From Martelella sp. AD-3 (GTDB taxonomy: Bacteria > Pseudomonadota > Alphaproteobacteria > Rhizobiales > Rhizobiaceae): DNA of 64,000 nucleotides. Shown piece after piece: positions 53,233 to 61,155 of the stretch (position 1 is the first letter of the stretch; each line of letters begins with the position of its first letter). Position numbers and translations under genes: made by a program. The notes beneath the pieces were generated by a model that searched no databases, was not told where the DNA came from, and saw nothing but the letters and a program-made list of their open reading frames with translations. The stretch is taken from assembly GCF_001578105.1 (NCBI RefSeq), contig NZ_CP014275.1, positions 3,476,501 to 3,540,500 of the forward strand, written 5' to 3'.

Positions 53233-54143
53233 GCGGCATCGACAAGACCCCGCATGCGCCACTCAAGGTTCTGGTCACCGGCGGCACCGGGTTTCTCGGC
53301 CAGGCGCTGACGACTGCGCTTGCCGCACGCGGCGACAAGGTCGCCGTTCTCGACCTGAAACTTCCGTCCGAGACGATGCGCATCCCCAGCGTCAGCTATG
53401 TGGAGGGCGATATTACCAAGCCATCCTCGGTCGAAGGGACGATCGCGCGCTTCGGCATCGAGGCGATCCTGCATCTTGCCGCCCTCGTCATCCCCGCCTG
53501 CCGGGCTAATCCGGCGCTCGGCGCCCAGGTCAATGTCGTCGGCCATATCAACATTATGGAGGCGGCGCTGAAGACAGGCATTTCCCGCATCGTCTACGCG
53601 AGTTCGCTTGCCGCGCGACCGCGCGGCCCTTTCGCCTCGCCGGTCAATCTCTATGGCGCGTTCAAGCACTGCTGCGAGGAGATCTCCAAGGTCTATTTCC
53701 TCGACCACGGCCTCGGCTCGGTGGGCCTGAGGCCGCATGTAGTCTACGGTCCGGGCAGGATAAGCGGCGAGACCGCGGCGATCACGCTCGCCATGCGCGC
53801 AGCGGCCCGCGGAGAGCCCTACGAGATTCCGTTTTCCGGAAAGATGTGCTTCCAGCATATCGACGAGGTGGCCGAGATCTTCCTGCGCTCGCTCGACCGG
53901 CCGGCGCCGGCGCCGATCGTCAGCGACCTGACCACGGCCATCGGCTCCAGCGAGGATGTGGCAGAGGCGATCCGGACGGTGGTGCCGGAGGCGCGGATCA
54001 CCGTTGCCGACCGGCCCCGGCCGATGCCGGACGCGCTCGACAACGCGCCGCTGCGCGATTTTCTCGGCAGCTGGAACGCCGTTTCCCTTGCCGAAGGCAC
54101 TCGCCGTACCATTGAGGCCTTTCGCGCGACCGCCGATAGCTGA
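53229..54143 (+). CDS. NAD-dependent epimerase/dehydratase (extended SDR)
   Basis: A 304-residue extended SDR: GGTGFLGQAL binding loop near residue 20, Asp for the adenosine ribose in VAVLDLKL, ILHLAALV, catalytic YGAFK and a C-terminal substrate lobe (about 170-300). Members act on nucleotide sugars, lactones or uronates. The 4-bp overlap (ATGA, 53229-53232) couples it to the preceding SDR, suggesting consecutive steps. Substrate unknown. Confidence 0.87.
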   Translation: MSGIDKTPHAPLKVLVTGGTGFLGQALTTALAARGDKVAVLDLKLPSETMRIPSVSYVEGDITKPSSVEGTIARFGIEAILHLAALVIPACRANPALGAQVNVVGHINIMEAALKTGISRIVYASSLAARPRGPFASPVNLYGAFKHCCEEISKVYFLDHGLGSVGLRPHVVYGPGRISGETAAITLAMRAAARGEPYEIPFSGKMCFQHIDEVAEIFLRSLDRPAPAPIVSDLTTAIGSSEDVAEAIRTVVPEARITVADRPRPMPDALDNAPLRDFLGSWNAVSLAEGTRRTIEAFRATADS

Positions 54144-54206
54144 TAGACATAAGGTCGCGCGGCGAAAAAAACGCCGTGCGGACAATGTCGAGCCAGGGAC
54201 AGGCTT

Positions 54207-54926
54207 TTGGTGCGGATCAAACCGGCCGGCGATCAGGCCGTGACGATAGAATTTGGTGAATGCATCGACGAGGCGGTCAGCGCGCGCGTGATCGCGCTCG
54301 ATCTTGGCCTGAAGGATGACCCGGTCGCCGGCATCGCCGAAACCGTTCCGACCTACCGCTCGCTGCTTGTATTCTACGATCCGGCAATCGTCGCCGGCGC
54401 TGACCTTGCGAAACGCCTCGAAGCGCGCGCGGCAGCGACGAACGTGTCCAAAGAGACGCTGGCCCGTCATTTCACCGTGCCGGTCTGTTATCAGGGCGCA
54501 GATGCGCTCGATCTTCAGGCCGTGGCGGCAGAGAGGGCGATGAGCGCGGACGAGGTCATCGCCCTTCACACGGGTGCCACCTTCCGGGTCTTCATGATCG
54601 GCTTTGCCCCGGGCTTTGCCTATCTCGGCGGCCTGCCGGAAGCGCTCGCCACGCCGCGGCTTGCCGAGCCGCGTCAGCATGTGCCGGCCGGCGCGGTCGG
54701 GATCGGCGGCCGACAGGCGGCAATCAACTCACTCCCCGGCCCGAGCGGCTGGCGCTATATCGGCCGCACGCCACTGAGGCTGTTCGACGCCGGGCGCGGC
54801 GAACCTGCCTTTTTCCGCGCCGGAGACATCATCCGCTTTGCCGCCGTCTCACCCGCCGAAATGGCCGACCTTGACAGAAGGGCAGACCTTGGAGAAGCGA
54901 TCGTGGAAGCGCAGCCGCCATGGTGA
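54207..54926 (+). CDS. pxpB: 5-oxoprolinase subunit PxpB-like (KipI family)
   Basis: A 239-residue CT_C_D (KipI/PxpB) domain protein. Landmarks are AGDQAVTIEFGE at the N-terminus, HTGATFRVFMIGFAPGFAYL (the conserved FxPGFxYL core) and RQHVPAGAVGIGGRQAAI. With PxpC and PxpA it forms ATP-dependent 5-oxoprolinase; related pairs act as urea-amidolyase-like allophanate hydrolase domains. Start TTG 54207 or GTG 54210 after AGGGACAGG. It overlaps pxpC by 7 bp. No pxpA is in the window. Confidence 0.9.
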   Translation: MVRIKPAGDQAVTIEFGECIDEAVSARVIALDLGLKDDPVAGIAETVPTYRSLLVFYDPAIVAGADLAKRLEARAAATNVSKETLARHFTVPVCYQGADALDLQAVAAERAMSADEVIALHTGATFRVFMIGFAPGFAYLGGLPEALATPRLAEPRQHVPAGAVGIGGRQAAINSLPGPSGWRYIGRTPLRLFDAGRGEPAFFRAGDIIRFAAVSPAEMADLDRRADLGEAIVEAQPPW

Positions 54927-55855
54927 TGCTGGACGTTTTGAGGGCCGGCCTGCTGGTGACGGTCCAGGCAAAGCCGCGCACGGGATACCTGGCGGCCGGC
55001 GTCTCGCCATCGGGGCCGATGGATGACGATGCCTTCCGCATCGCCCAGGCGCTTGTCGGCAACGGGCCTGATGCCGCCGCGCTCGAATTCGCCCAGTATG
55101 GCGGAAGCTACCGCGTTTCCGAGCCTACGCTTGTGGCCGTCACCGGCGGGGCGGTTGAAGTGATGATCGACGGGCGGCCCGCGCCCTGCTGGGAAAGTCA
55201 TCTCCTGAGACCTGGCGAACGGCTCGATGTCGGCGTGCTGCGCGGCGGCATGTGGGGCTATGTCGCCTTTTCCGGCGGCATCGACGTTCCCGTCCTGCTC
55301 GGTTCGCGCGCCACCCATGTGCGAAACGGGATGGGCGGCTTCGAGGGGCGGGCGCTTAAGGCCGGCGACAGGCTGAACCTTTTTGCATCCCCGGTGCTTT
55401 CGCCACGCCGGATGCGGTCGATCTTCCGCAGGCCTTCGGGGCCGATCCGGGTGATCGCCGGGCCCCAGGATGATTATTTCGACGCTCGCGCCTGGTCTCT
55501 GTTTCTCGAAGAACCCTTTGCCGTCTCGACGCGCCGCGACCGGATGGCGAGCCTGCTTTTCGGGCCGGCACTCAAGGCATCGCGCGGCCACGACATCATT
55601 TCCGACGGAACACCGCCCGGCTCCATCCAGGTGCCCGGCTCGGGCACGGCGACCGTTCTGACGGCGGAGCGCCAGACGACAGGCGGCTATCCCAAGATCG
55701 CGACAATCATTTCGGCGGACTTGCCGCGCCTGGCGCAAATGCCCGGCGGCCTGCCCTTCCGCTTCGCGCTGGTGCAAAGAGACCAGGCGGAGGATAGCCT
55801 GCTTGCGGCAAGACGGCTGGCGGACACGATCATCGCCGAGATCGGGAACGCCTGA
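54920..55855 (+). CDS. pxpC: 5-oxoprolinase subunit PxpC-like (KipA family)
   Basis: A 311-residue CT_A_B (KipA/PxpC) domain protein with AGLLVTVQ at the N-terminus, GVSPSGPMDDDAFRIAQALV, GGAVEVMIDG and the C-terminal GGYPKIATIISADLPRLAQ, all family hallmarks. It pairs with PxpB in ATP-driven ring opening of 5-oxoproline or a similar lactam. It is the last gene of the rightward operon, 8 bp from the convergent GntR gene. Confidence 0.9.
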   Translation: MVMLDVLRAGLLVTVQAKPRTGYLAAGVSPSGPMDDDAFRIAQALVGNGPDAAALEFAQYGGSYRVSEPTLVAVTGGAVEVMIDGRPAPCWESHLLRPGERLDVGVLRGGMWGYVAFSGGIDVPVLLGSRATHVRNGMGGFEGRALKAGDRLNLFASPVLSPRRMRSIFRRPSGPIRVIAGPQDDYFDARAWSLFLEEPFAVSTRRDRMASLLFGPALKASRGHDIISDGTPPGSIQVPGSGTATVLTAERQTTGGYPKIATIISADLPRLAQMPGGLPFRFALVQRDQAEDSLLAARRLADTIIAEIGNA

Positions 55856-55863
55856 CGGGGGCT

Positions 55864-56586
55864 TTATTTCAGGAGCACGTCATTGCGCAGCTGGAAGCGC
55901 GCGGGATCGTATATGGCCTGCGAGATTTCAACCAGTTCGCCGTTATGGCTATAGAGCTCGGCCTCGATGGAGAGCACCGGCGTTCCCACCGAAAGGCCGA
56001 TGGCATCGGCGGCGGGCTGCGGACAGGCGATTGCGTTGGCACTCTGACTGACGCGGACGATCGGCCGATCGAACATCTCCTCGATCAGATTGTAGACCGA
56101 GCCGACCCGGTGGCGCGAGAGCGACGGTTCAATGCCGGCATAGGGACCGGCGACGAACATGCGCGACCAGTTGAACGGCCTCAGCCTGCCGGGGATCCGC
56201 CGGACGCCGATCACTTCCAGCCAGAAACCGGTGGCGCTCTCATGGCCGCCGAGCGCCGGATCGGAATGGTTCTCCACGTGTCGCGATGTCCAGACCTCCA
56301 GAACCGTTTCCCGCGTCACGCGCATCAATTCGGGCATGCTGTTGGTCGCCATGCGGAAATGCTGCTGCGGCGTTTGCGAGGCGATGATCGTGCCGACCCG
56401 CTTGCGCCGCGCGACCAGGCCTTCGGACTCGAGTTCGCTCAGGGCGCGCCTCAGCGTCGTGCGGCTGACGCCCCTTTCAACCGCGAACTCCACCTCCGGC
56501 GGCAGCCGGTCGCCGACTTTCCAGCGGCCCGAGGTGATTTCCTCACGCAAAGAACGGGTTAACAGTTTGTGTCGCGGTGCGCTCAT
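55864..56586 (-). CDS. GntR-family (HutC/UTRA) transcriptional regulator
   Basis: A 240-residue regulator: N-terminal winged HTH (about 5-72, LPPEVEFAVERGVSRTTLRR) and a C-terminal UTRA ligand-binding domain (about 90-235). HutC-type regulators usually repress catabolic operons and respond to a pathway compound. Its ATG (56586) overlaps the TRAP large-permease stop, so it is the last cistron of the leftward operon. Likely targets are the palindrome at 52405-52419 and the hyuA upstream region. Confidence 0.9.
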   Translation of the reverse strand: MSAPRHKLLTRSLREEITSGRWKVGDRLPPEVEFAVERGVSRTTLRRALSELESEGLVARRKRVGTIIASQTPQQHFRMATNSMPELMRVTRETVLEVWTSRHVENHSDPALGGHESATGFWLEVIGVRRIPGRLRPFNWSRMFVAGPYAGIEPSLSRHRVGSVYNLIEEMFDRPIVRVSQSANAIACPQPAADAIGLSVGTPVLSIEAELYSHNGELVEISQAIYDPARFQLRNDVLLK

Positions 56587-57872
56587 TCCATCTTTCCCGG
56601 CAGCCAAAGAACGATCTGTGGGAAGGTCGCCAGAAGCAGGGCAAAGGCGACCAGAATAAGGAAGAAGGGCGCGACGGCGCGGACCAGTCTTCCAATCGTT
56701 TCGCCGGTTTGCGCCTGTATGACGAACAGGTTGAATCCCACCGGTGGCGTTATCTGGGATATCTCTACAGCAACAACGACAAAAATACCAAACCAAATCG
56801 GATCAAAACCTGCGGACGTAACCAAAGGCAGCGTGATCGGCAAAGTCATGACGATGATCGACGTGCCGTCAAGGAACATGCCGATCAGCACATAGAACAG
56901 CAAAAGCATGGTGATCAGGGCAAAGGGCGCGAGATCGAGGGCCGCGATCCAGCCGGCGATCGCGCGTGGAAGCCCGAGAAAGCCGAGCGCGGCATTGAGA
57001 AGCGCCGCGCCGATCAGGATCAGCCCCATCATCGCGCTGGTCCGCACCGCGCTGTTGCCCGCTTTCAGGAGGTTGGCCAGGGTCAGCTCGCGCCTGAGCG
57101 CCGCCAGAATGATGGCGCCGAGAACGCCGACGGAGGCCAGCTCGGTCGGGCTTGCAAGGCCGAAATAAAGCGCGCCCATGATGCCGGCGATCAGCGCCAC
57201 CATCGGGGCGATCTCGACCAGCCCCATCCAGCGCGCGCCCCAGCTGTAACGCTCGGCGCTCGCCCGTCCGCCGGAAACCGTGTGGGCGGCGGCGATGTAC
57301 AGGCTGTAAAGGCAGGCGAGCAGCAGACCGGGCACGATGCCGGCGATGAACAGCCTGAGAATGCTCTGTTCGGAAACGACGCCGTAAATGATCATGATGA
57401 TCGATGGCGGAATGAGAAAGCCGAGCGTGCCTGCGCCTGCAAGCGAACCGATCGATAGGCGCCGGTCATAGCCATGCGCCTGAAGCTCGGGGAGCGTTAC
57501 CCTCCCGACGATCGCCGTCGTTGCCGCAGACGAACCGGAGACAGCGGCAAACAGGGTGGAACCGGCGACATTGACATGCACCAGCCCGCCGGGAAGCCGG
57601 CTGACCCAGGGCGCAAGGCCCGAAAACAGCGAGCGGCCGAGCCGCGCCGTCACGAGAATATCGCTCATCAGGATGAACAGCGGCAGGGCGAGCAGTTCCT
57701 GCGCCGTGCCCGCCTGCCACATCAGCTTGCCGGCAAAGGCCTCGAGCGGGATATTGGGCTTGTAGACCGAAAGCAGGATATAGCCGACGCCGAAAAGCGA
57801 AAGACCGACCCAGACGGAGCCGAGAAGCAGCACGGCAAAAAGCAGCAGCGTGACGAGGCCGATCTCAACCAT
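56583..57872 (-). CDS. TRAP transporter large permease (DctM)
   Basis: A 429-residue DctM-family membrane protein with about 12-14 hydrophobic helices and conserved GSSAATTAIVGRVTLPE, LGFLIPPSIIMIIYG and EISQITPPVGFNLF. It forms the ion-coupled substrate channel with DctQ. ATG 57872 overlaps the DctQ stop by 8 bp; longer upstream in-frame starts lie inside dctQ. It belongs to the hyuA-hyuB-dctPQM-gntR operon. Confidence 0.93.
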   Translation of the reverse strand: MVEIGLVTLLLFAVLLLGSVWVGLSLFGVGYILLSVYKPNIPLEAFAGKLMWQAGTAQELLALPLFILMSDILVTARLGRSLFSGLAPWVSRLPGGLVHVNVAGSTLFAAVSGSSAATTAIVGRVTLPELQAHGYDRRLSIGSLAGAGTLGFLIPPSIIMIIYGVVSEQSILRLFIAGIVPGLLLACLYSLYIAAAHTVSGGRASAERYSWGARWMGLVEIAPMVALIAGIMGALYFGLASPTELASVGVLGAIILAALRRELTLANLLKAGNSAVRTSAMMGLILIGAALLNAALGFLGLPRAIAGWIAALDLAPFALITMLLLFYVLIGMFLDGTSIIVMTLPITLPLVTSAGFDPIWFGIFVVVAVEISQITPPVGFNLFVIQAQTGETIGRLVRAVAPFFLILVAFALLLATFPQIVLWLPGKME

Positions 57873-58380
57873 CCTCCGTCTCCCGTTCAAGCTCCGGTTC
57901 CAGGCCGAGAAGAAGCCGCAAGAGCCGGGCCGCCATGGCGAGCACGAATTCCACCGCGCCGGCGACCGCAAGCGCCTGGGGGATGGCGAGCGGCGTATTC
58001 ATGTAGCTCGACTGGCGCAGCCCGCGCGTGAAGGAAGCATGAAAGACGGTCCAGAAGGCTTCCAGCAGCAGGCAGGCGAGGACGAGGCCGACAAGCGTTG
58101 CGGCAATATCGACGACCCGGGAAAAGCGGGGTCCACGCGACAGGAGCAGAGAAACCCGCACCTGCGTCCCGTGCTGCAGCGCGGGACCGAGACCGAGCAG
58201 AAACACGCCGCACATGGCGAAGGCGGAATACTCCCACGAAAAAGCCAGACTTCGGCTGAGAAAGCCACGGCTGAAGACCTCCGCCAGCATCATCGCGCAG
58301 AAACAGTAGAGCAGCGCCATGGCCACGGTCTGCGCAATCCTGGCGGTCCAGTCGGTAAATATCAGAAAGGCACGAACCAT
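57865..58380 (-). CDS. TRAP transporter small permease (DctQ)
   Basis: A 171-residue four-helix DctQ subunit; the conserved AFSWEYSAFAMCGVFLLGLG lies between helices 2 and 3. It works with DctM in the inner membrane. It lies 95 bp after dctP, with a hairpin in the gap, and overlaps dctM. Confidence 0.88.
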   Translation of the reverse strand: MVRAFLIFTDWTARIAQTVAMALLYCFCAMMLAEVFSRGFLSRSLAFSWEYSAFAMCGVFLLGLGPALQHGTQVRVSLLLSRGPRFSRVVDIAATLVGLVLACLLLEAFWTVFHASFTRGLRQSSYMNTPLAIPQALAVAGAVEFVLAMAARLLRLLLGLEPELERETEDG

Positions 58381-58402
58381 TGCATATCCATGGCAAGAAG
58401 GC

Positions 58403-58424
58403 TTCCGGGATCGGCACCCCGGAA
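58403..58424 (-). other. Intercistronic hairpin between dctP and dctQ
   Basis: TTCCGGG (58403-58409) and CCCGGAA (58418-58424) form a 7-bp stem with an 8-nt loop and no T-run. Like the hairpins at 21513 and 35848, it directly follows a solute-binding-protein gene. Confidence 0.5.
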
Positions 58425-58475
58425 ACCCCGTTCACGAAAGGAGCGCCCGCGGCGACAGACCGCGCGCAGCGGCCG

Positions 58476-59456
58476 CTACTTGCCGGCCGCCTCCGTGTAG
58501 GCATCGATGATCGGACCCGCCGCGGGCACGCGCTCGATGAAGCTGCCCCACATCTCGTGTCCGGCCTCGGACATGACCGCCTTCATCGAGTCCGCGGCCT
58601 CCGTCACGGTGATGCCGTTTTCGACGAGGATTTCCGTCTTGCCTTCGTCTTCTGCCGCGCTCTGTGCCCAGAACTCGGCTTCAAGTTCTTCGACCACGCC
58701 CTCGATTGCGGCCCGGTCCTCTTCCGAAAGCGCATTCCATGCGTCGAGATTGATGGTCACCGCATCGGTCGAAGTCGACCATTGCAGGGGATTGAAATAG
58801 GAGGTCGTGTCCCACAGCTTGCCGTCAACGCCCGAGGACGTCGAGGTCGCCACGCCGTCAATCGTTCCGGCAGCAAGCGCCGGCACGACATCGCCCCAGG
58901 GCATTTCCAGCGGCGCTGCCCCGAGCTTGGTCAGGAATTCAAAGCTGGCCGGGTTGAAGGCGCGAATGCGCTGGCCTTCGAGATCCTCGGCCGTGGTGAT
59001 TTCCGAACGCGAGTAGAGACCGGGCGAAGGCCACGGAACATAATAGAGGATCTTCTGGTTGTGGCTTTCCGCGATCTCGTCGAACGCTGGCGAGGCGATT
59101 TCGAGGAAGGTCGCCATCTCCTCCTGACCCTGGATCAGATAGGGCAGTGTGTCGATCGCCAGAAGCGGCTCTTCGCCGGCCTGCAGGAACAGCAGGAAAT
59201 CGGCCATCTGAACGATCCCGCTTTCCACCGCCGCCATGCTCTCGGAACCGGAAACGCCGATTTCGCCGGCGTTGAAGACATTGATCTCGACGTTGCCGTC
59301 GGTCGCCTTGGCCACGGCGTCGGCAAACTGGCGCGCTGCCTTCGCCTGGAAATTGGTGTCCGGCCACGGAGTCGAGAAGTCCAGTGTCGTCTCAGCCGAA
59401 GCCGTAGCGGCGCTCAGACTGACGGCCGCAACGGCCAGCATGGGGATCGTTCGCAT
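58476..59456 (-). CDS. TRAP transporter substrate-binding protein (DctP)
   Basis: A 326-residue periplasmic protein of the DctP family. The signal peptide ends at ATASA-ETTLD. Family features are the mid-protein EDLEGQRIRAFNPASFEFL (with the ligand-carboxylate Arg), WGDVVPALAAGTIDGV and the C-terminal helix. TRAP binders usually bind carboxylated compounds, in keeping with a carboxylated lactam such as 5-oxoproline or a hydantoin acid as ligand. ATG 59456 is chosen for the signal peptide. It lies 4 bp after hyuB. Confidence 0.92.
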   Translation of the reverse strand: MRTIPMLAVAAVSLSAATASAETTLDFSTPWPDTNFQAKAARQFADAVAKATDGNVEINVFNAGEIGVSGSESMAAVESGIVQMADFLLFLQAGEEPLLAIDTLPYLIQGQEEMATFLEIASPAFDEIAESHNQKILYYVPWPSPGLYSRSEITTAEDLEGQRIRAFNPASFEFLTKLGAAPLEMPWGDVVPALAAGTIDGVATSTSSGVDGKLWDTTSYFNPLQWSTSTDAVTINLDAWNALSEEDRAAIEGVVEELEAEFWAQSAAEDEGKTEILVENGITVTEAADSMKAVMSEAGHEMWGSFIERVPAAGPIIDAYTEAAGK

Positions 59457-59460
59457 TGCC

Positions 59461-61155
59461 CTATTCTCCTCTATCGGTTTCATGCACCTTAACATTGTGC
59501 CCGTTTTCATTGTACCCGTAATCGCGCCCGGCCGCAGCGGGACTGACGAGCCCGCGCTCAAGATCGATCGCCAGTTTTTTCCGGTCACGGCGCCCGGGCG
59601 GGCCAAAGCCGCCGCCGCCCGGCGTCCTCAGGATCAGCGCCTCCCCCGGCGGGATGGTATAGAGCCCCTTGCTCGCGATCACCGTGCCGTCGGTAATTTC
59701 GGCATGACCGGGCGCGCCGGCCTTTCCGCCTTCCCGGCCCTCTGCTCCCTTCCGCAGGCGTTCGAAGGCCGCTGCCGACAGTGTCAGGCTTTGGCCCAGC
59801 GCCGAACGGATGCGAATCTCCTGGCCGAGACCGCCGCGATATTCGCCCGCCCCGCCGCTGTCGGGGGCGAATTCCTTCTTCTCGTAGATCAGCGGCGCCA
59901 CGGTTTCCGCCACCTCAACCGGCACAGTGCCGACGCCGGAGGGAAAGGCGGTGGTCGACAGACCGTCGGATGCCGGACGCGCGCCCATGCCGCCGAGCGC
60001 GACATTGAGCGAGGCGAAGCCGCCCTCGCCCTCCGCCGTGATCGCCAGCACCCAGAGCGCGCCGGCGCTTTCGGCAAGGATTTCGCCGCGCTTGGCCTCC
60101 GCCAGGCAGCCGAGCATCAGGTCCGGCAGGGCCTGCCCCACGACGTGGCGCGCCGTCACGGGCCATGGCCGTTCGGCGCTCACGATCAGGCCCGGCGGCG
60201 CGTCGATCCGGATCGGCGCGAGCGAGGCATGGTTGTTCGGAACCTCCGGTGCGATCGCCACCTTGATGCCGAATGAGGCATAGGCCTGGCTGTAGTTCAG
60301 CGGGCAATTGATCCCTTTGGCAACGGCCGGCGACGAACCCGCAAGGTTGACCGAAATCTCCGCGTCCCTGACCGTCATTTCCGCTTTCAGCCGGATCGGA
60401 GCGTCATAGCCGTCGAGTTCGATCTCGGCGCGGTAGACGCCTTCCGGCACCTTTTCGATCGCGGCCCGCGTTGCTTCGGCCGAGCGGGTGAAGATGAATT
60501 CCGCCAGCGGTTCGAGCGAATCCGCGTCATATTCCTCCATCAGGGCAAGAAACCGCCTCAGCCCCTCATCATTGCAGCTCATCAGCGAGATCACGTCGCC
60601 GCGCGCCTCGCGCGGGACGCGGGAATTGACGGCGATCAGCGCCAGCAGTTCCTCGTTGACCACGCCCTTGCGCCGAAGCCGCGTCACCGGGATGACCACG
60701 CCCTCCTCGAACACCGAACGCGCCTCCGCCGACCAGCCGAGCCCGCCGATATCGACGACATGGCAGGTCGAGGCGATATAGGCCACGATCGTTCCCTTCC
60801 GGAAGACCGGGGTGACCAGAACGAAATCGAAGACATGGCCGGCCCCGAGCCAGGGGTCGTTGGTCACCAGAACGTCGCCTTCTTCCAGCGTTTCGGCCGG
60901 TACATGTTCCAGCATGGCATTGACCGATTTCGCCATGGTGTTGACGTGGCCGGGGGTGCCGGTGACGGCCTGGGCCATCATCCGGCCGCTCGCGTCGAAA
61001 ATGCCGGCCGACAGGTCGCCCGCCTCGCGCACGATGGCCCCGAAGGCGACGCGCAGAAGCGCATTCGCCTGCTCCTCGCAGACCGAGATCAGGCGGTTCC
61101 ACATGACATTCATGGCGATGATGTCGGCGTCGGTGAGTTGCTTTTCGGTCATCAT
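59461..61155 (-). CDS. hyuB: Hydantoinase/oxoprolinase subunit B
   Basis: A 564-residue HyuB protein. Visible are the N-terminal ANALLRVAFGAIVREAGDLS, TGTPGHVNTMAKSV, LVTNDPWLGAGHVFD and the C-terminal PGGGGFGPPGRR. It pairs with HyuA to open a five-membered cyclic amide with ATP. The start (ATG 61155 or 61152) overlaps the hyuA stop, so the two are coupled. Confidence 0.93.
   Translation of the reverse strand: MMTEKQLTDADIIAMNVMWNRLISVCEEQANALLRVAFGAIVREAGDLSAGIFDASGRMMAQAVTGTPGHVNTMAKSVNAMLEHVPAETLEEGDVLVTNDPWLGAGHVFDFVLVTPVFRKGTIVAYIASTCHVVDIGGLGWSAEARSVFEEGVVIPVTRLRRKGVVNEELLALIAVNSRVPREARGDVISLMSCNDEGLRRFLALMEEYDADSLEPLAEFIFTRSAEATRAAIEKVPEGVYRAEIELDGYDAPIRLKAEMTVRDAEISVNLAGSSPAVAKGINCPLNYSQAYASFGIKVAIAPEVPNNHASLAPIRIDAPPGLIVSAERPWPVTARHVVGQALPDLMLGCLAEAKRGEILAESAGALWVLAITAEGEGGFASLNVALGGMGARPASDGLSTTAFPSGVGTVPVEVAETVAPLIYEKKEFAPDSGGAGEYRGGLGQEIRIRSALGQSLTLSAAAFERLRKGAEGREGGKAGAPGHAEITDGTVIASKGLYTIPPGEALILRTPGGGGFGPPGRRDRKKLAIDLERGLVSPAAAGRDYGYNENGHNVKVHETDRGE

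Noticed and set aside
54207..55855. PxpB/PxpC as urea amidolyase or allophanate hydrolase parts
   Set aside because: No biotin carboxylase or allophanate hydrolase gene is adjacent and the two subunits are separate short proteins, which fits the PxpBC type better.
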